Shown here one piece after another: positions 17,107 through 24,772 of a DNA stretch of 51,720 nt. A program made the translations under genes and the position numbers. This DNA is from JACOXT01 sp964372855 (GTDB lineage Bacteria; Patescibacteriota; Microgenomatia; Levybacterales; UBA12049): contig CAYJRY010000003.1 of the NCBI GenBank assembly GCA_964372855.1, positions 1-51,720 of the forward strand. Reading direction: 5' to 3'. The notes under the pieces are model-generated. The model was not told the DNA's origin, did no database searches, and saw nothing but the letters and a program-made list of their open reading frames with translations. How positions within the stretch are numbered: the first letter of the stretch is position 1; each line of letters begins with the position of its first letter.

Positions 17107-18854
17107 AAAGAATTATAATTTTGGAATATCAATATTTTTGGGTGGTCATAGACAGTAAATGATTCATCGGCGCTTTGGTCATTAATTGAGATGTTTAAAA
17201 ATGGAATCGTTGGAGGATTTTCAAACTCAGCGACTTTCCTGTATCCCAATTCTCCGTTAAAAAGCCTTTGGTAATATTTATTGGCATTATGAGAGCATTT
17301 GTCTTTGGGAAGAATCCATTTTTGACAATTTTTATAAATCCTCTGAAGTGGAGTATATAAGCGGTTGCTGGCGATAATTATATAATCTGCCTCTTGAACT
17401 TTTTGGTAAATTTCTCTCTCCAAAGAAGGATCAGACATTCCGTAAATAGGAAGTTCCAAAGTTTTATAGATAATATTTCCACCAATCGGCATCCCATCGT
17501 CCCAATGTTCGATAGCTAGAGTTTTGTCAGAGGGAATATTTTCATAAATCCATTCCGAGGCCAAAACACGAGTGTTTGGTCTGGTATAGATATTCATGAA
17601 AGACAAAGGCCAAACTAATAAGAAAGTATAAAGTATTAAGTATAAAGTATTAAGTATAAAATTGGATTTAATGCGATGCCTTAGATATTTATATATTTGA
17701 TAAATAAAAACCGCAGCAAAAATGGCTAAAAGAGGATATAGAGGAAGCAAGTAGCGCATCCAACCAACCGCGAAGTTGCCAACGATAATGAAATAGGTTA
17801 AGAAAAATAATAATATTATAATTGTTCCATTATTCCATTGTTTCATTGTTTTATAACAGACATAAAAAATTCCTAAGAAAGAAGGCATTGCGAGTATAGG
17901 GCCTAATCCCCATAAAAACATATTTTTTAATTCGTACCAATATGGAATTTTTCCAACATATTGTAATGTATAGGGAAAAGTGAATGCATCGTATGTCATT
18001 TTTCTTTGCTCATTACTTTGTTTCCAAAATTCTTGAAAGTCAATAAGCGCGTAAGGTTGAAATATTGCAAAAGTTATAATGGTAACAACAATAATCGTTA
18101 AACCATCAATTATTAGTCTTTTCAAAAAACTTGGCACATGTGGGAACCAAATATGAGGCTTATGTGGTTGTTTTAGGAAAATGAGTATAAAATCAACAGT
18201 AATTGCGGCAAAAATTGCAACTACAAGAGGAATAGCACTAATTTTTGTTACAAGCGACAATCCAAAACATACACCAACAATAGCTGCGTTTTTACGTGAA
18301 GGTTTTTCATAGAATCGTATAAGTTGAAAAAGTGTAAGGGTTATAAAAAATGTCAAAAGTGTATCTACAGCATAGAAATGCGCTGTTTGGATAGGAAATA
18401 CTGATATTGCATAAAAAAAAGAGGCAAGAAGTGCTACTTTACTATTAAATAATTTTTTGGCAATTAGAAAAATTATAAAAATTGTTCCAATGTCTGCGAT
18501 TCCTGAGATAGCTCTTCCGACCAGATTTATTTTGTCGTAAGAAAGATATAAAGGGTCAAAGTTTGCTAAAAAAGACGCGGTTATTTTAAGTAAATAAAGT
18601 GGAAAATTACCATAAGCAAAAAAATGAGGATTTAATGGACTTTCAGTACTTAAAAATTCTTCAAGACTGTTGGGAAATTCAAGAGGCATTGCAAACATTA
18701 CGATCGCTCGTTCATCAGGATGAAGATGGTGACCTTGATCCCAATTTAATCCATAGAATCTTAAAAAACTAGCCAAGCAAAGTATAGCAATCAAATACAG
18801 TAATTGTATTTTGATATTATTTAGAATTTGAAATTTAGTGCTTAGGATATTCAT
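17103..18854 (-). CDS. GT39-like membrane glycosyltransferase (PMT_2 family)
   Basis: 583 aa with many membrane helices. The loop-1 motif is HHLHPDERAIVMFAMPLEFP, with the acidic Asp-Glu pair of GT39/GT83-type transferases; AHFYAVDTLLTFF follows as is usual for this subfamily. The C-terminal soluble part (DKTLAIEHWDDGMP) is typical of CPR homologues. Two repeat-derived stretches are translated in frame: a GTATAAAGTATTAA repeat at 17626-17660 and an AT-rich repeat at the N-terminus (18822-18848, reads LSTKFQILNN). Lies 17 bp downstream of the next GT gene. Confidence 0.83.
   Translation of the reverse strand: MNILSTKFQILNNIKIQLLYLIAILCLASFLRFYGLNWDQGHHLHPDERAIVMFAMPLEFPNSLEEFLSTESPLNPHFFAYGNFPLYLLKITASFLANFDPLYLSYDKINLVGRAISGIADIGTIFIIFLIAKKLFNSKVALLASFFYAISVFPIQTAHFYAVDTLLTFFITLTLFQLIRFYEKPSRKNAAIVGVCFGLSLVTKISAIPLVVAIFAAITVDFILIFLKQPHKPHIWFPHVPSFLKRLIIDGLTIIVVTIITFAIFQPYALIDFQEFWKQSNEQRKMTYDAFTFPYTLQYVGKIPYWYELKNMFLWGLGPILAMPSFLGIFYVCYKTMKQWNNGTIIILLFFLTYFIIVGNFAVGWMRYLLPLYPLLAIFAAVFIYQIYKYLRHRIKSNFILNTLYLILYTFLLVWPLSFMNIYTRPNTRVLASEWIYENIPSDKTLAIEHWDDGMPIGGNIIYKTLELPIYGMSDPSLEREIYQKVQEADYIIIASNRLYTPLQRIYKNCQKWILPKDKCSHNANKYYQRLFNGELGYRKVAEFENPPTIPFLNISINDQSADESFTVYDHPKILIFQNYNSL
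17626..17660. repeat. 14-bp tandem repeat inside GT39 gene
   Basis: Two and a half copies of GTATAAAGTATTAA. Translated on the minus strand as LNTLYLILYTF, which still suits a membrane helix. Confidence 0.75.
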
Positions 18855-18871
18855 AGCCGATATTAAAAAGG

Positions 18872-20563
18872 TTATTCAGTAAATCTAGCATACTCTTCTC
18901 TAGTTAATTGTTTCTTTTTCTCAAAAACTCTTATCACTGGATGGTCAAAAACACTCCAGGTTTCTTCAGCTTCTTCATCAGGAAACTCTATTTTTAATCC
19001 AAAAAAAGATAGTTTTGGGAATGAACTAAATTCTTTTATTTTCTCAAATCCTAAATTCCCATCGAATAACGAATCATATACTTTAGCAGTTTTTGGATAA
19101 AAATTTTTAAGTCTTTGATGATTGTAAAATACTCGTCTACTTTGCACTAAGAAATAATCAGATGAATATAAAGCGTCAATAATTTTTTCTCTTGTTAAGA
19201 TATCTTTTTCTAAGGCATAAAAATCCAATGAGATTCTTTGAAAATTACCATTAAGAGGTAGATCAACAGTATTTCCTCCCTCAACTAAAATGTTCGAACC
19301 AGGTTTCAAATAAGATTCTAACCATCTCGACGCAGTTATTCGAACATCTGGATTATCATAAATTGAAAAAAACGTTATAGCCCAAATAAAACTAAAAGTA
19401 GCTACTGCAAAAGATAATAAGTAGCCTAAAGTTTTCATTTTGTTTGTAAGTTGGCATAAGAAATACGCTGAGAAAATTGAAAAAAAAGGGAAAGTTGGGG
19501 CAATAAATCTAGTCCATTTTGCGAAAAGAAAAGCATTTGGTAGGAACAGAGACAGTAATACAATTATAATTAGAATTAGAATAAAAATTAACGTATTGTT
19601 AAATTGCTTCGTTGCTTTATTGTTGTAGATTTCTGAGATAATTCTTACAATAAGATAGATAAATCCTAAAATCCCAAAAATATAAAGAGATGGGCCTAAG
19701 GTATAAGGGAAGATTTTTTCTAGCTGAAACAATACGGGAGTGGTGTTGATAAATTGCCTTGTGTAAAAAACTGGTATTTTTCCAATTGCCAGTCCTCCTT
19801 CATAATCAACATTTCCCTTGAAGGCTTTGTAGTCAAGAAAAACATAAGGCGCAACAATTGCAAATGTGGCAAAGGCAATAACTATATTTATTAATAATAA
19901 ACTACTAAATTTTAGCGTGGTTTTTAAGAATGATTTTAGATGAGATTTGTTTTTAGAATATGATTTGAATAAGATAGCTAAAATAAAAGGCAATACAAGA
20001 ACAATAGAGCTTATTTTTACTCCTAACGCGAAACCAAAAGATATTGATGAGAAGACAATAAAAAGTAATTTGTTGTTCTGTAGAAATTTTATCATTAAAA
20101 GTAAAGACAATAGTAAAAAAAATATTAGAGTAGATTCTGGCGTAGCAAAATGAGCCTGTTGAATAAGTCCGGCTGTTATAGCAACAAAAAAAGCTGCAAG
20201 AAGAGAAAATCTCTTATCCATAAAAGCTCTTGAGATTTTATAAATAAGGAAAATAGTTAAAGTAGAAAACAGAGCTGAATAAAATCGTCCAATTAAGAAA
20301 GGATTAAATATTTGACTAATAGAGTTAAGTAATTCTTTCGTGAAATAGATTAGATAGATAGTTACTGTTCCGTATGAAAAAAAGTGGGGATGCATTTGGT
20401 CAGGGTATGATAATTGATTAACAGAAGCAACTATATGATATTCATCAGGATGAGTATATAAACCTTCTCCCCAATCAAGTTTATAGAAGCGAAAAAAAGC
20501 ACCTATCAGTATAACAAGGAATATAATGATTAACGAGCGATGTTTTTTAATGATGTAGAGCAT
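18872..20563 (-). CDS. GT39-like membrane glycosyltransferase (PMT_2 family)
   Basis: 563 aa, polytopic. The loop-1 motif is GLYTHPDEYHIVASVNQLSYP, with the Asp-Glu pair expected to bind metal or act in catalysis. QQAHFATPESTLIFFLLLS matches the second family segment. The C-terminal soluble part resembles that of the next gene (ASRWLESYLKPGSNILVEGG; SVFDHPVIRVFEKK), so the two are probably paralogues from a duplication. First gene of the three-gene GT operon. Confidence 0.83.
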   Translation of the reverse strand: MLYIIKKHRSLIIIFLVILIGAFFRFYKLDWGEGLYTHPDEYHIVASVNQLSYPDQMHPHFFSYGTVTIYLIYFTKELLNSISQIFNPFLIGRFYSALFSTLTIFLIYKISRAFMDKRFSLLAAFFVAITAGLIQQAHFATPESTLIFFLLLSLLLMIKFLQNNKLLFIVFSSISFGFALGVKISSIVLVLPFILAILFKSYSKNKSHLKSFLKTTLKFSSLLLINIVIAFATFAIVAPYVFLDYKAFKGNVDYEGGLAIGKIPVFYTRQFINTTPVLFQLEKIFPYTLGPSLYIFGILGFIYLIVRIISEIYNNKATKQFNNTLIFILILIIIVLLSLFLPNAFLFAKWTRFIAPTFPFFSIFSAYFLCQLTNKMKTLGYLLSFAVATFSFIWAITFFSIYDNPDVRITASRWLESYLKPGSNILVEGGNTVDLPLNGNFQRISLDFYALEKDILTREKIIDALYSSDYFLVQSRRVFYNHQRLKNFYPKTAKVYDSLFDGNLGFEKIKEFSSFPKLSFFGLKIEFPDEEAEETWSVFDHPVIRVFEKKKQLTREEYARFTE

Positions 20564-20589
20564 ATAAATTTCTAAAATCTATTTGACCT

Positions 20590-20655
20590 AATTTCTAATA
20601 AATGACTTATGTCTAAATACCCAATTGGTATTTGGTGCTTGGGATTTATTTAGAA
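20590..20655. repeat. Hairpin-forming AT-rich repeat between minus-strand genes
   Basis: AATTTCTAATAAAT and ATTTATTTAGAAATT are inverted arms; inside lies AATACCCAATTGGTATT, a second small stem, and GGTGCTTGGGATTT of the dispersed family. Located between the FAD oxidoreductase stop and the GT39 start; may also act as a terminator. Confidence 0.6.
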
Positions 20656-20663
20656 ATTAGTAA

Positions 20664-21953
20664 TTAAGAATTAGTCAATATTAATTTTGCTACTTTTTCT
20701 CCTAACTCAACTGCGTAGTTGGTTCCCCTATCCCAAGGGTAGACTTGTTGTATATTAGCAAGGTAGACATTCTTAAGTGGTGTTTCAAATGGAGGAATAA
20801 TTTTTGAATAATTGAGCGGGATTATAGGCTGAGCAAAAGGAACCTTAAAAAGTTCAAAGTTCAAAATTAAAAGTTCAAAGTTAGGATTTATCCTTTTTAG
20901 ATAAGGGGTATAGACTTTTAAGAGTTCGGGAGCACTCATTTTCATATACGGATGGTCATAGGGAAGATAATTACCCAAATATACAATATGTTCATTATCG
21001 TAATATTTCTTATCCATAAAGTTAGTGTGTTCGACAATTGCCATTATAGGCGAATCTTTATCGCAGATATTTAGCCAGTAAGTCCCATCTTTGAGGAATG
21101 GTTGTTTTAAACGAAGAATTAAATTGATTGCGCCTATACCCTTCAAATTCATAAGTTTATTTTTGTAAACTTGCGGAAGATGTGGTGCAATTTTTAGGAA
21201 GTGAAATGAAGGAAGCGTTGCAATAACTTTGTCATAATTTTCCATTTTCCACCTTCCATTTTCCATTTTATACTTTATTTGTACACCAATTTCTTGCGCA
21301 TCTATTTCTTCTACTTGAGTATTAAAAAAAACTTTTCCTCCTAATTTCTCGATTTTCTTAACAAGGATATTTGCGAACTCCAAAAAACCTCCTTTCGGAT
21401 AACTTAAAGTTGACGTTCTTTTATTTATTCTCGCCCAAAACCATGCAAGGGAAATATCATCTTTATAATTTCCAAATTTTTTGGTAAATAGAGGATTCCA
21501 TATCATTTCATAGCTACTTTTACCCATTATTTTTGGAAGAAAATCAGTAGCCTTAATATTTTCTAATGTCTGCCAAAAAGGGTTGTATTTCAAGGAAGCT
21601 AGAGCAAATGCCATACGAACACGATCAAAAATAGGCAATTTCGGAAAAGCCAGTAATGATTTTACCGAGTCTAGCTGATAAATTAAATTATTAATTAAAG
21701 TGGATGTTTTTGGACGTTTTGTAATGACTTCAAAATTTAGTTCTTTCGCTAAATTGAGCGTAGAATAGTCATTTGTAAACCAGTGATGATAATGTTTTTC
21801 CAAAGACCAATTCCATTTGGGTAATTTAAAGCCAACAGCCAATCCACCAGGATTTTCATCTTTTTCAAATAAAGTTAAAGTATTGCCTAATTTTGATAGG
21901 TAGTAGGCTGCCGATAGTCCGGTAAAACCAGCACCAATTATTGCAATTTTCAT
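20664..21953 (-). CDS. FAD-dependent oxidoreductase (amine oxidase/protoporphyrinogen oxidase-like)
   Basis: 429 aa. The N-terminal dinucleotide-binding motif MKIAIIGAGFTGLSAAYYLS is followed by FEKDENPGGLAVGFKLP, the usual FAD-ribose and flavin-loop signature of the NAD(P)-binding/amine-oxidase fold. The C-terminus (YLANIQQVYPWDRGTNYAVELGEKVA) is the second FAD contact. HYHHWFTND is typical of a subgroup linked to polysaccharide or lipid modification. The substrate is unknown. Two in-frame repeats are present (20849-20883 and 21238-21270). It starts with an ATGA overlap on the FN3 gene. Confidence 0.8.
   Translation of the reverse strand: MKIAIIGAGFTGLSAAYYLSKLGNTLTLFEKDENPGGLAVGFKLPKWNWSLEKHYHHWFTNDYSTLNLAKELNFEVITKRPKTSTLINNLIYQLDSVKSLLAFPKLPIFDRVRMAFALASLKYNPFWQTLENIKATDFLPKIMGKSSYEMIWNPLFTKKFGNYKDDISLAWFWARINKRTSTLSYPKGGFLEFANILVKKIEKLGGKVFFNTQVEEIDAQEIGVQIKYKMENGRWKMENYDKVIATLPSFHFLKIAPHLPQVYKNKLMNLKGIGAINLILRLKQPFLKDGTYWLNICDKDSPIMAIVEHTNFMDKKYYDNEHIVYLGNYLPYDHPYMKMSAPELLKVYTPYLKRINPNFELLILNFELFKVPFAQPIIPLNYSKIIPPFETPLKNVYLANIQQVYPWDRGTNYAVELGEKVAKLILTNS
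20849..20883. repeat. AAGTTCAA repeat inside FAD oxidoreductase gene
   Basis: AGTTCAAAGTTCAAAATT and AAAGTTCAAAGTT units, the same word as in tpiA. Translated on the minus strand as NFELLILNFELF. Confidence 0.75.
21238..21270. repeat. TTTTCCA repeat inside FAD oxidoreductase gene
   Basis: Units TTTCCATTTTCC, ACCTTCCATTTTCC. Translated on the minus strand as KMENGRWKMEN, nearly the same peptide as in the DUF2298 protein. Confidence 0.75.
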
Positions 21954-23002
21954 AAGGATTTTCTTGAGGCAGTAAGCAGAAACAAAATTATGCCAGCAGA
22001 AGTTATCAAAAGCGCTAGAATAGCAAAAAACATTACATTTTTATCTCCTGTTTGGGAGATTTGATTTACATAGGTCAAGTCGGGAGATGGTATAGGTGTA
22101 TTTGTCGGCGTTGAAGATGGAAAATTTGTTGGAGATGGGTTCGCAGTAAATACAGTAGCTATTTTTTTAGGAATAGGTGTGGAAGTTATTGCATCAGGAG
22201 AGAATGCTCCAAATCCTCCAATTCTCCCAGATTTTGTTGAGGAAGGGGTTTTATCGTCAAGAGTAAAGTCATAATTATTGGATAAAGTAATCGTTGGCAG
22301 AGGATTTGATTCAGAATAAGTCGACAAAACTCGGGATGTAAAAAAATCATTGACAAATGTTATCTTAATGTTTGCATCTTTATCAACAGTATAAAAGGTT
22401 GATAAATCTTCAGAACGAAGAGAATCTAAGTCGAAAATAAACAGACCATCCGGTTTCACAAGAGTAGATAAGGTTTGGGCTCCTTTTATAGTAAGATATG
22501 CGATTGTTACTGATGGAATATTTGTGTTTGGAACAATAACCTTCCCTGTTATTGGGTTTTGTTTGGGAAAAGTTGAAGAAATTGCTTGAGGTGTTTGAAT
22601 TTCGAATGCGGCATTGTTATTTAAATAGGTTGTTTGACCAGAGTTTATTACAAAAAAGTATTTAGTATTTGGCGTAAGCTTATTAAGCGTAGTTGAATGA
22701 ATAATACGAGGTGTTACAACACTTTTTTCTCTATCTAAATCTTCTATTTCAAAAGTACCAACACTTGGATCTTTACCATAATTGATGGTTCCTGTTAAAT
22801 TTTCATCTGTAATGTAAGAAATAGTAAATGATGTGTCAGATATGTTTGTTATAGTTATATTTTTAGGTTCATCTGAGGTTATCGCAGTACTTATAAACCC
22901 AGTTTTACTTCTTATAGAAATTGACAGTAGTATTACGCTAAATGCTATCAAGCTAATACCCAATAGAGTTGGAATGCGTTTGTCAAGAATGCTTTTGATC
23001 AT
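21950..23002 (-). CDS. Surface protein with fibronectin-III-like domain and C-terminal anchor
   Basis: 350 aa. N-terminal membrane helix or signal (about residues 10-28), then an FN3/PAP-N-like domain (PKNITITNISDTSFTISYIT...GTINYG...HSTTLNKLTPNTKYFFVI, about 45-135). A carboxypeptidase-regulatory-like beta domain may follow (ITGKVIVPNTNIPSVTIAYLTIKG, about 150-240), then a Pro/Ser/Thr stalk (TPIPKK...SPTNFPSSTPTNTPIPS). The C-terminus QTGDKN, hydrophobic helix and RKS looks like a degenerate sortase-type sorting signal, or a plain anchor. Located in the PilN-PilO operon with 4-bp overlaps on both sides, so it may be a pilus-linked or envelope adhesin component. Confidence 0.65.
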   Translation of the reverse strand: MIKSILDKRIPTLLGISLIAFSVILLSISIRSKTGFISTAITSDEPKNITITNISDTSFTISYITDENLTGTINYGKDPSVGTFEIEDLDREKSVVTPRIIHSTTLNKLTPNTKYFFVINSGQTTYLNNNAAFEIQTPQAISSTFPKQNPITGKVIVPNTNIPSVTIAYLTIKGAQTLSTLVKPDGLFIFDLDSLRSEDLSTFYTVDKDANIKITFVNDFFTSRVLSTYSESNPLPTITLSNNYDFTLDDKTPSSTKSGRIGGFGAFSPDAITSTPIPKKIATVFTANPSPTNFPSSTPTNTPIPSPDLTYVNQISQTGDKNVMFFAILALLITSAGIILFLLTASRKSL

Positions 23003-23307
23003 GGAATATTTAGATCGTCAATTTCGGATTCTTCTTCTGGCTCTTCTTCTATAATAACTGCGGATCCTGTCGTTTCCTGAATAGTGGGAGTTGGAATTGT
23101 AACCTCGAAATTAGGAGAGATTACTCTTCTTTTTTTAAGATCTTCAATTATATTTGTGTCAAAAGTAGGATTTATTGGTAAAATCTCCTGTTTTGTGACT
23201 TCAGAAATTGTTGATTTAGTCAGATTGTGGTAGACACTTCCTCCAATCCAGACCATAACAAATATTAATAACAAAGCTAAAATTATAAGCTGCCTATTTT
23301 GTACCAT
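22999..23307 (-). CDS. Small single-pass membrane protein in pilus operon
   Basis: 102 aa: one membrane helix (about residues 8-25), then a polar extracytoplasmic part (ILPINPTFDTNIIEDLKKRRVI) and an acidic tail (EEEPEEESEIDD). It sits where pilP often follows pilO, but no PilP-type beta domain is visible. The ILPxxPxFDxxxxxxLxxR segment is a pattern seen beside pilO in CPR genomes (from memory, not checked). Overlaps the FN3 gene by 4 bp and starts 6 bp after pilO. Confidence 0.55.
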   Translation of the reverse strand: MVQNRQLIILALLLIFVMVWIGGSVYHNLTKSTISEVTKQEILPINPTFDTNIIEDLKKRRVISPNFEVTIPTPTIQETTGSAVIIEEEPEEESEIDDLNIP

Positions 23308-23312
23308 ATTGT

Positions 23313-23933
23313 TTATTTTTTAAAAAATGACTCTGCGTTAATTGAAAATACCAAATTCTGATTGTCAAGACTTTGTGATTTTTCAATTGTCAATGTATCA
23401 ATGACAACGATTCTTTGCATCGAGATTAAATTCGAAATGAATTCATTTATACTTGCATAGCTGCCTTCACCGGTCAAGGAAAAATTGAAAGTGTAATAAT
23501 CTTTTTTCTCCATTTGGTTTTTGATTAGTTCAACTTCAAAGTTTTGAAAGTTATTTATCTTAATATTTGAGTCTCTGGCAATCGATTGAATTTGAGCCAC
23601 AAGAGTAGGTATATTGGCTTTTTTTGGCAGAATATCATCTATTATTGGTAAATCGTTTTGAATATTTCCATACTGAGTTCTTAATTTATAGAGATTTGTT
23701 ATTTTTTCCTCAAGAGATTTGCTTACGAATTCATTCTCCTTAATTTCATTAACTAGCTTAGCAATAGTTGAAAAAGTAGGGCTGATAGCAAAAAAACCAA
23801 AAAAAGATAAAGCAAGCAGTGTTAAGGTAACCCCAGTTATTTTTTGAGCTTTTTCCTCTTTCAAAAAAGTTAATGAAGTATTAAAGTAGCTCTCTTTGAC
23901 TTTATTATTTTGGTTATCTTTTTGTGATATCAT
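23313..23933 (-). CDS. pilO: Type IV pilus assembly protein PilO-like
   Basis: 206 aa. Cytoplasmic N-terminus, one membrane helix (about residues 32-55), a coiled-coil stretch (about 57-95, EIKENEFVSKSLEEKITNLYKLR) and an alpha/beta ferredoxin-like domain (IPTLVAQIQSIARDSNIKINNFQNF ... YYTFNFSLTGEGSYASINEFISNL). This is the PilO plan: an inner-membrane partner of PilN that aligns the pilus machine. It is 2 bp from pilN. Sequence identity with classic PilO is low; the call rests on architecture and neighbour. Confidence 0.75.
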   Translation of the reverse strand: MISQKDNQNNKVKESYFNTSLTFLKEEKAQKITGVTLTLLALSFFGFFAISPTFSTIAKLVNEIKENEFVSKSLEEKITNLYKLRTQYGNIQNDLPIIDDILPKKANIPTLVAQIQSIARDSNIKINNFQNFEVELIKNQMEKKDYYTFNFSLTGEGSYASINEFISNLISMQRIVVIDTLTIEKSQSLDNQNLVFSINAESFFKK

Positions 23934-23935
23934 AT

Positions 23936-24466
23936 TTATTTCAAAAGTCCCGTTATAGCAACAGAAATTCCAACATTTGGAACATTTTCTATCTTATCTA
24001 TACTTAAAGATTTAATATTTGGATAAGCTTTTAAAGAATTAACAAAAACATTCAAAGAAGAAATAGATATAACATCCAAATTTATCACAACTCTGTCTTT
24101 GCTAAGTGTTAAATCATTAAAATTTAAATCTTCAGGGGTAAGTTCGACTATGTCTTGAAAAGTATTATAAACGGAAGCGCCATTTTTTGATAAATTAGAC
24201 GCTAAAGAAAGTCTACCTTGTAAATTCCTAAAGTTTTCCTCATCTTTTTTAAGAGAAGCAAGAGAATTTTGTTTTTGTTTTATTTCTGCATGAAGCTGAA
24301 TTAATCTCTCATCTAATGAAAATCTATAAATAAATGCTCCAATGGCAATAATTTCAGTTATGATTACAATTAAGCGACCAATGCTTAGAGCCCAATCGAT
24401 AAACTTGTCAAAAGAAGATTCAGTTTCTTTTTTAATTAAGTTTATAGAGGCAGATGGGTTTTCCAT
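23936..24466 (-). CDS. pilN: Type IV pilus assembly protein PilN-like
   Basis: 176 aa. Starts SASINLIKKE, like the INLLP motif by which PilN binds PilM, then a membrane helix (about residues 28-48), a coiled coil (about 50-85) and a small domain (LTPEDLNFNDLTLSKDRVVINLDVISISSLNVFVNSLKA) typical of PilN/GspL-C-like proteins. First gene of the operon that continues with pilO, the 102-aa protein, the FN3 protein and the FAD enzyme. No pilM, pilB or pilin gene is in the window. Confidence 0.75.
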   Translation of the reverse strand: MENPSASINLIKKETESSFDKFIDWALSIGRLIVIITEIIAIGAFIYRFSLDERLIQLHAEIKQKQNSLASLKKDEENFRNLQGRLSLASNLSKNGASVYNTFQDIVELTPEDLNFNDLTLSKDRVVINLDVISISSLNVFVNSLKAYPNIKSLSIDKIENVPNVGISVAITGLLK

Positions 24467-24475
24467 TACAGATTT

Positions 24476-24504
24476 AGTGTAGGTGTTTTTTCAATTTTTG
24501 TCAA
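24476..24504 (-). promoter_or_regulatory. pilN promoter overlapping rpsT end
   Basis: On the minus strand TTGACA (24499-24504), a 17-nt spacer and TACACT (24476-24481), 9 nt before the ATG. The -35 lies inside the last codons of rpsT, so the pilus operon can be transcribed separately from rpsT. Confidence 0.6.
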
Positions 24505-24736
24505 AGCGGAGAAAATTTGATAATTTTGATTTAAGTCTTGCGGCTTTATTTTTATGAATAATATTTTTCTTTACAGCTTTATCTAAAATACTTATTGCTT
24601 TTTTAAAATCTTTTTCTGACTTTACTTTTTTTACCTTTTTAATAGATAATTCAATACTTTTAGAAAATTTAGCATTTTGCTTACTTCGTTTTCTATCAGC
24701 TCTTAATTTTTTTTTAGCAGACTTTATTATTGGCAT
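24491..24736 (-). CDS. rpsT: Ribosomal protein bS20
   Basis: 81 aa, strongly basic and helical: MPIIKSAKKKLRADRKRSKQ is the typical S20 start, followed by AISILDKAVKKNIIHKNKAARLKSKLS, the conserved helix that binds 16S rRNA. It is a primary binder of the 5' domain of the small subunit. Length matches the family (about 85-90). It is transcribed divergently from murJ with its own extended -10 (24743-24748) 6 nt before the ATG. Confidence 0.95.
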   Translation of the reverse strand: MPIIKSAKKKLRADRKRSKQNAKFSKSIELSIKKVKKVKSEKDFKKAISILDKAVKKNIIHKNKAARLKSKLSNFLRFDKN

Positions 24737-24742
24737 TAAAAT

Positions 24743-24771
24743 ATTTTATCATGCTATACTTGTAAATACAA
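24743..24771 (-). promoter_or_regulatory. rpsT promoter, leaderless
   Basis: On the minus strand TTGTAT (24766-24771), 17 nt, TAAAAT (24743-24748) preceded by TGA, then 6 nt to the ATG. The start site would coincide with the initiation codon. Confidence 0.55.
24755..24760 (+). promoter_or_regulatory. murJ -10 box
   Basis: TATACT preceded by TGC, an extended -10, 12 nt before ATG 24773; predicted leader of about 6 nt. Overlaps the divergent rpsT promoter. Confidence 0.5.
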
Positions 24772-24772
24772 T

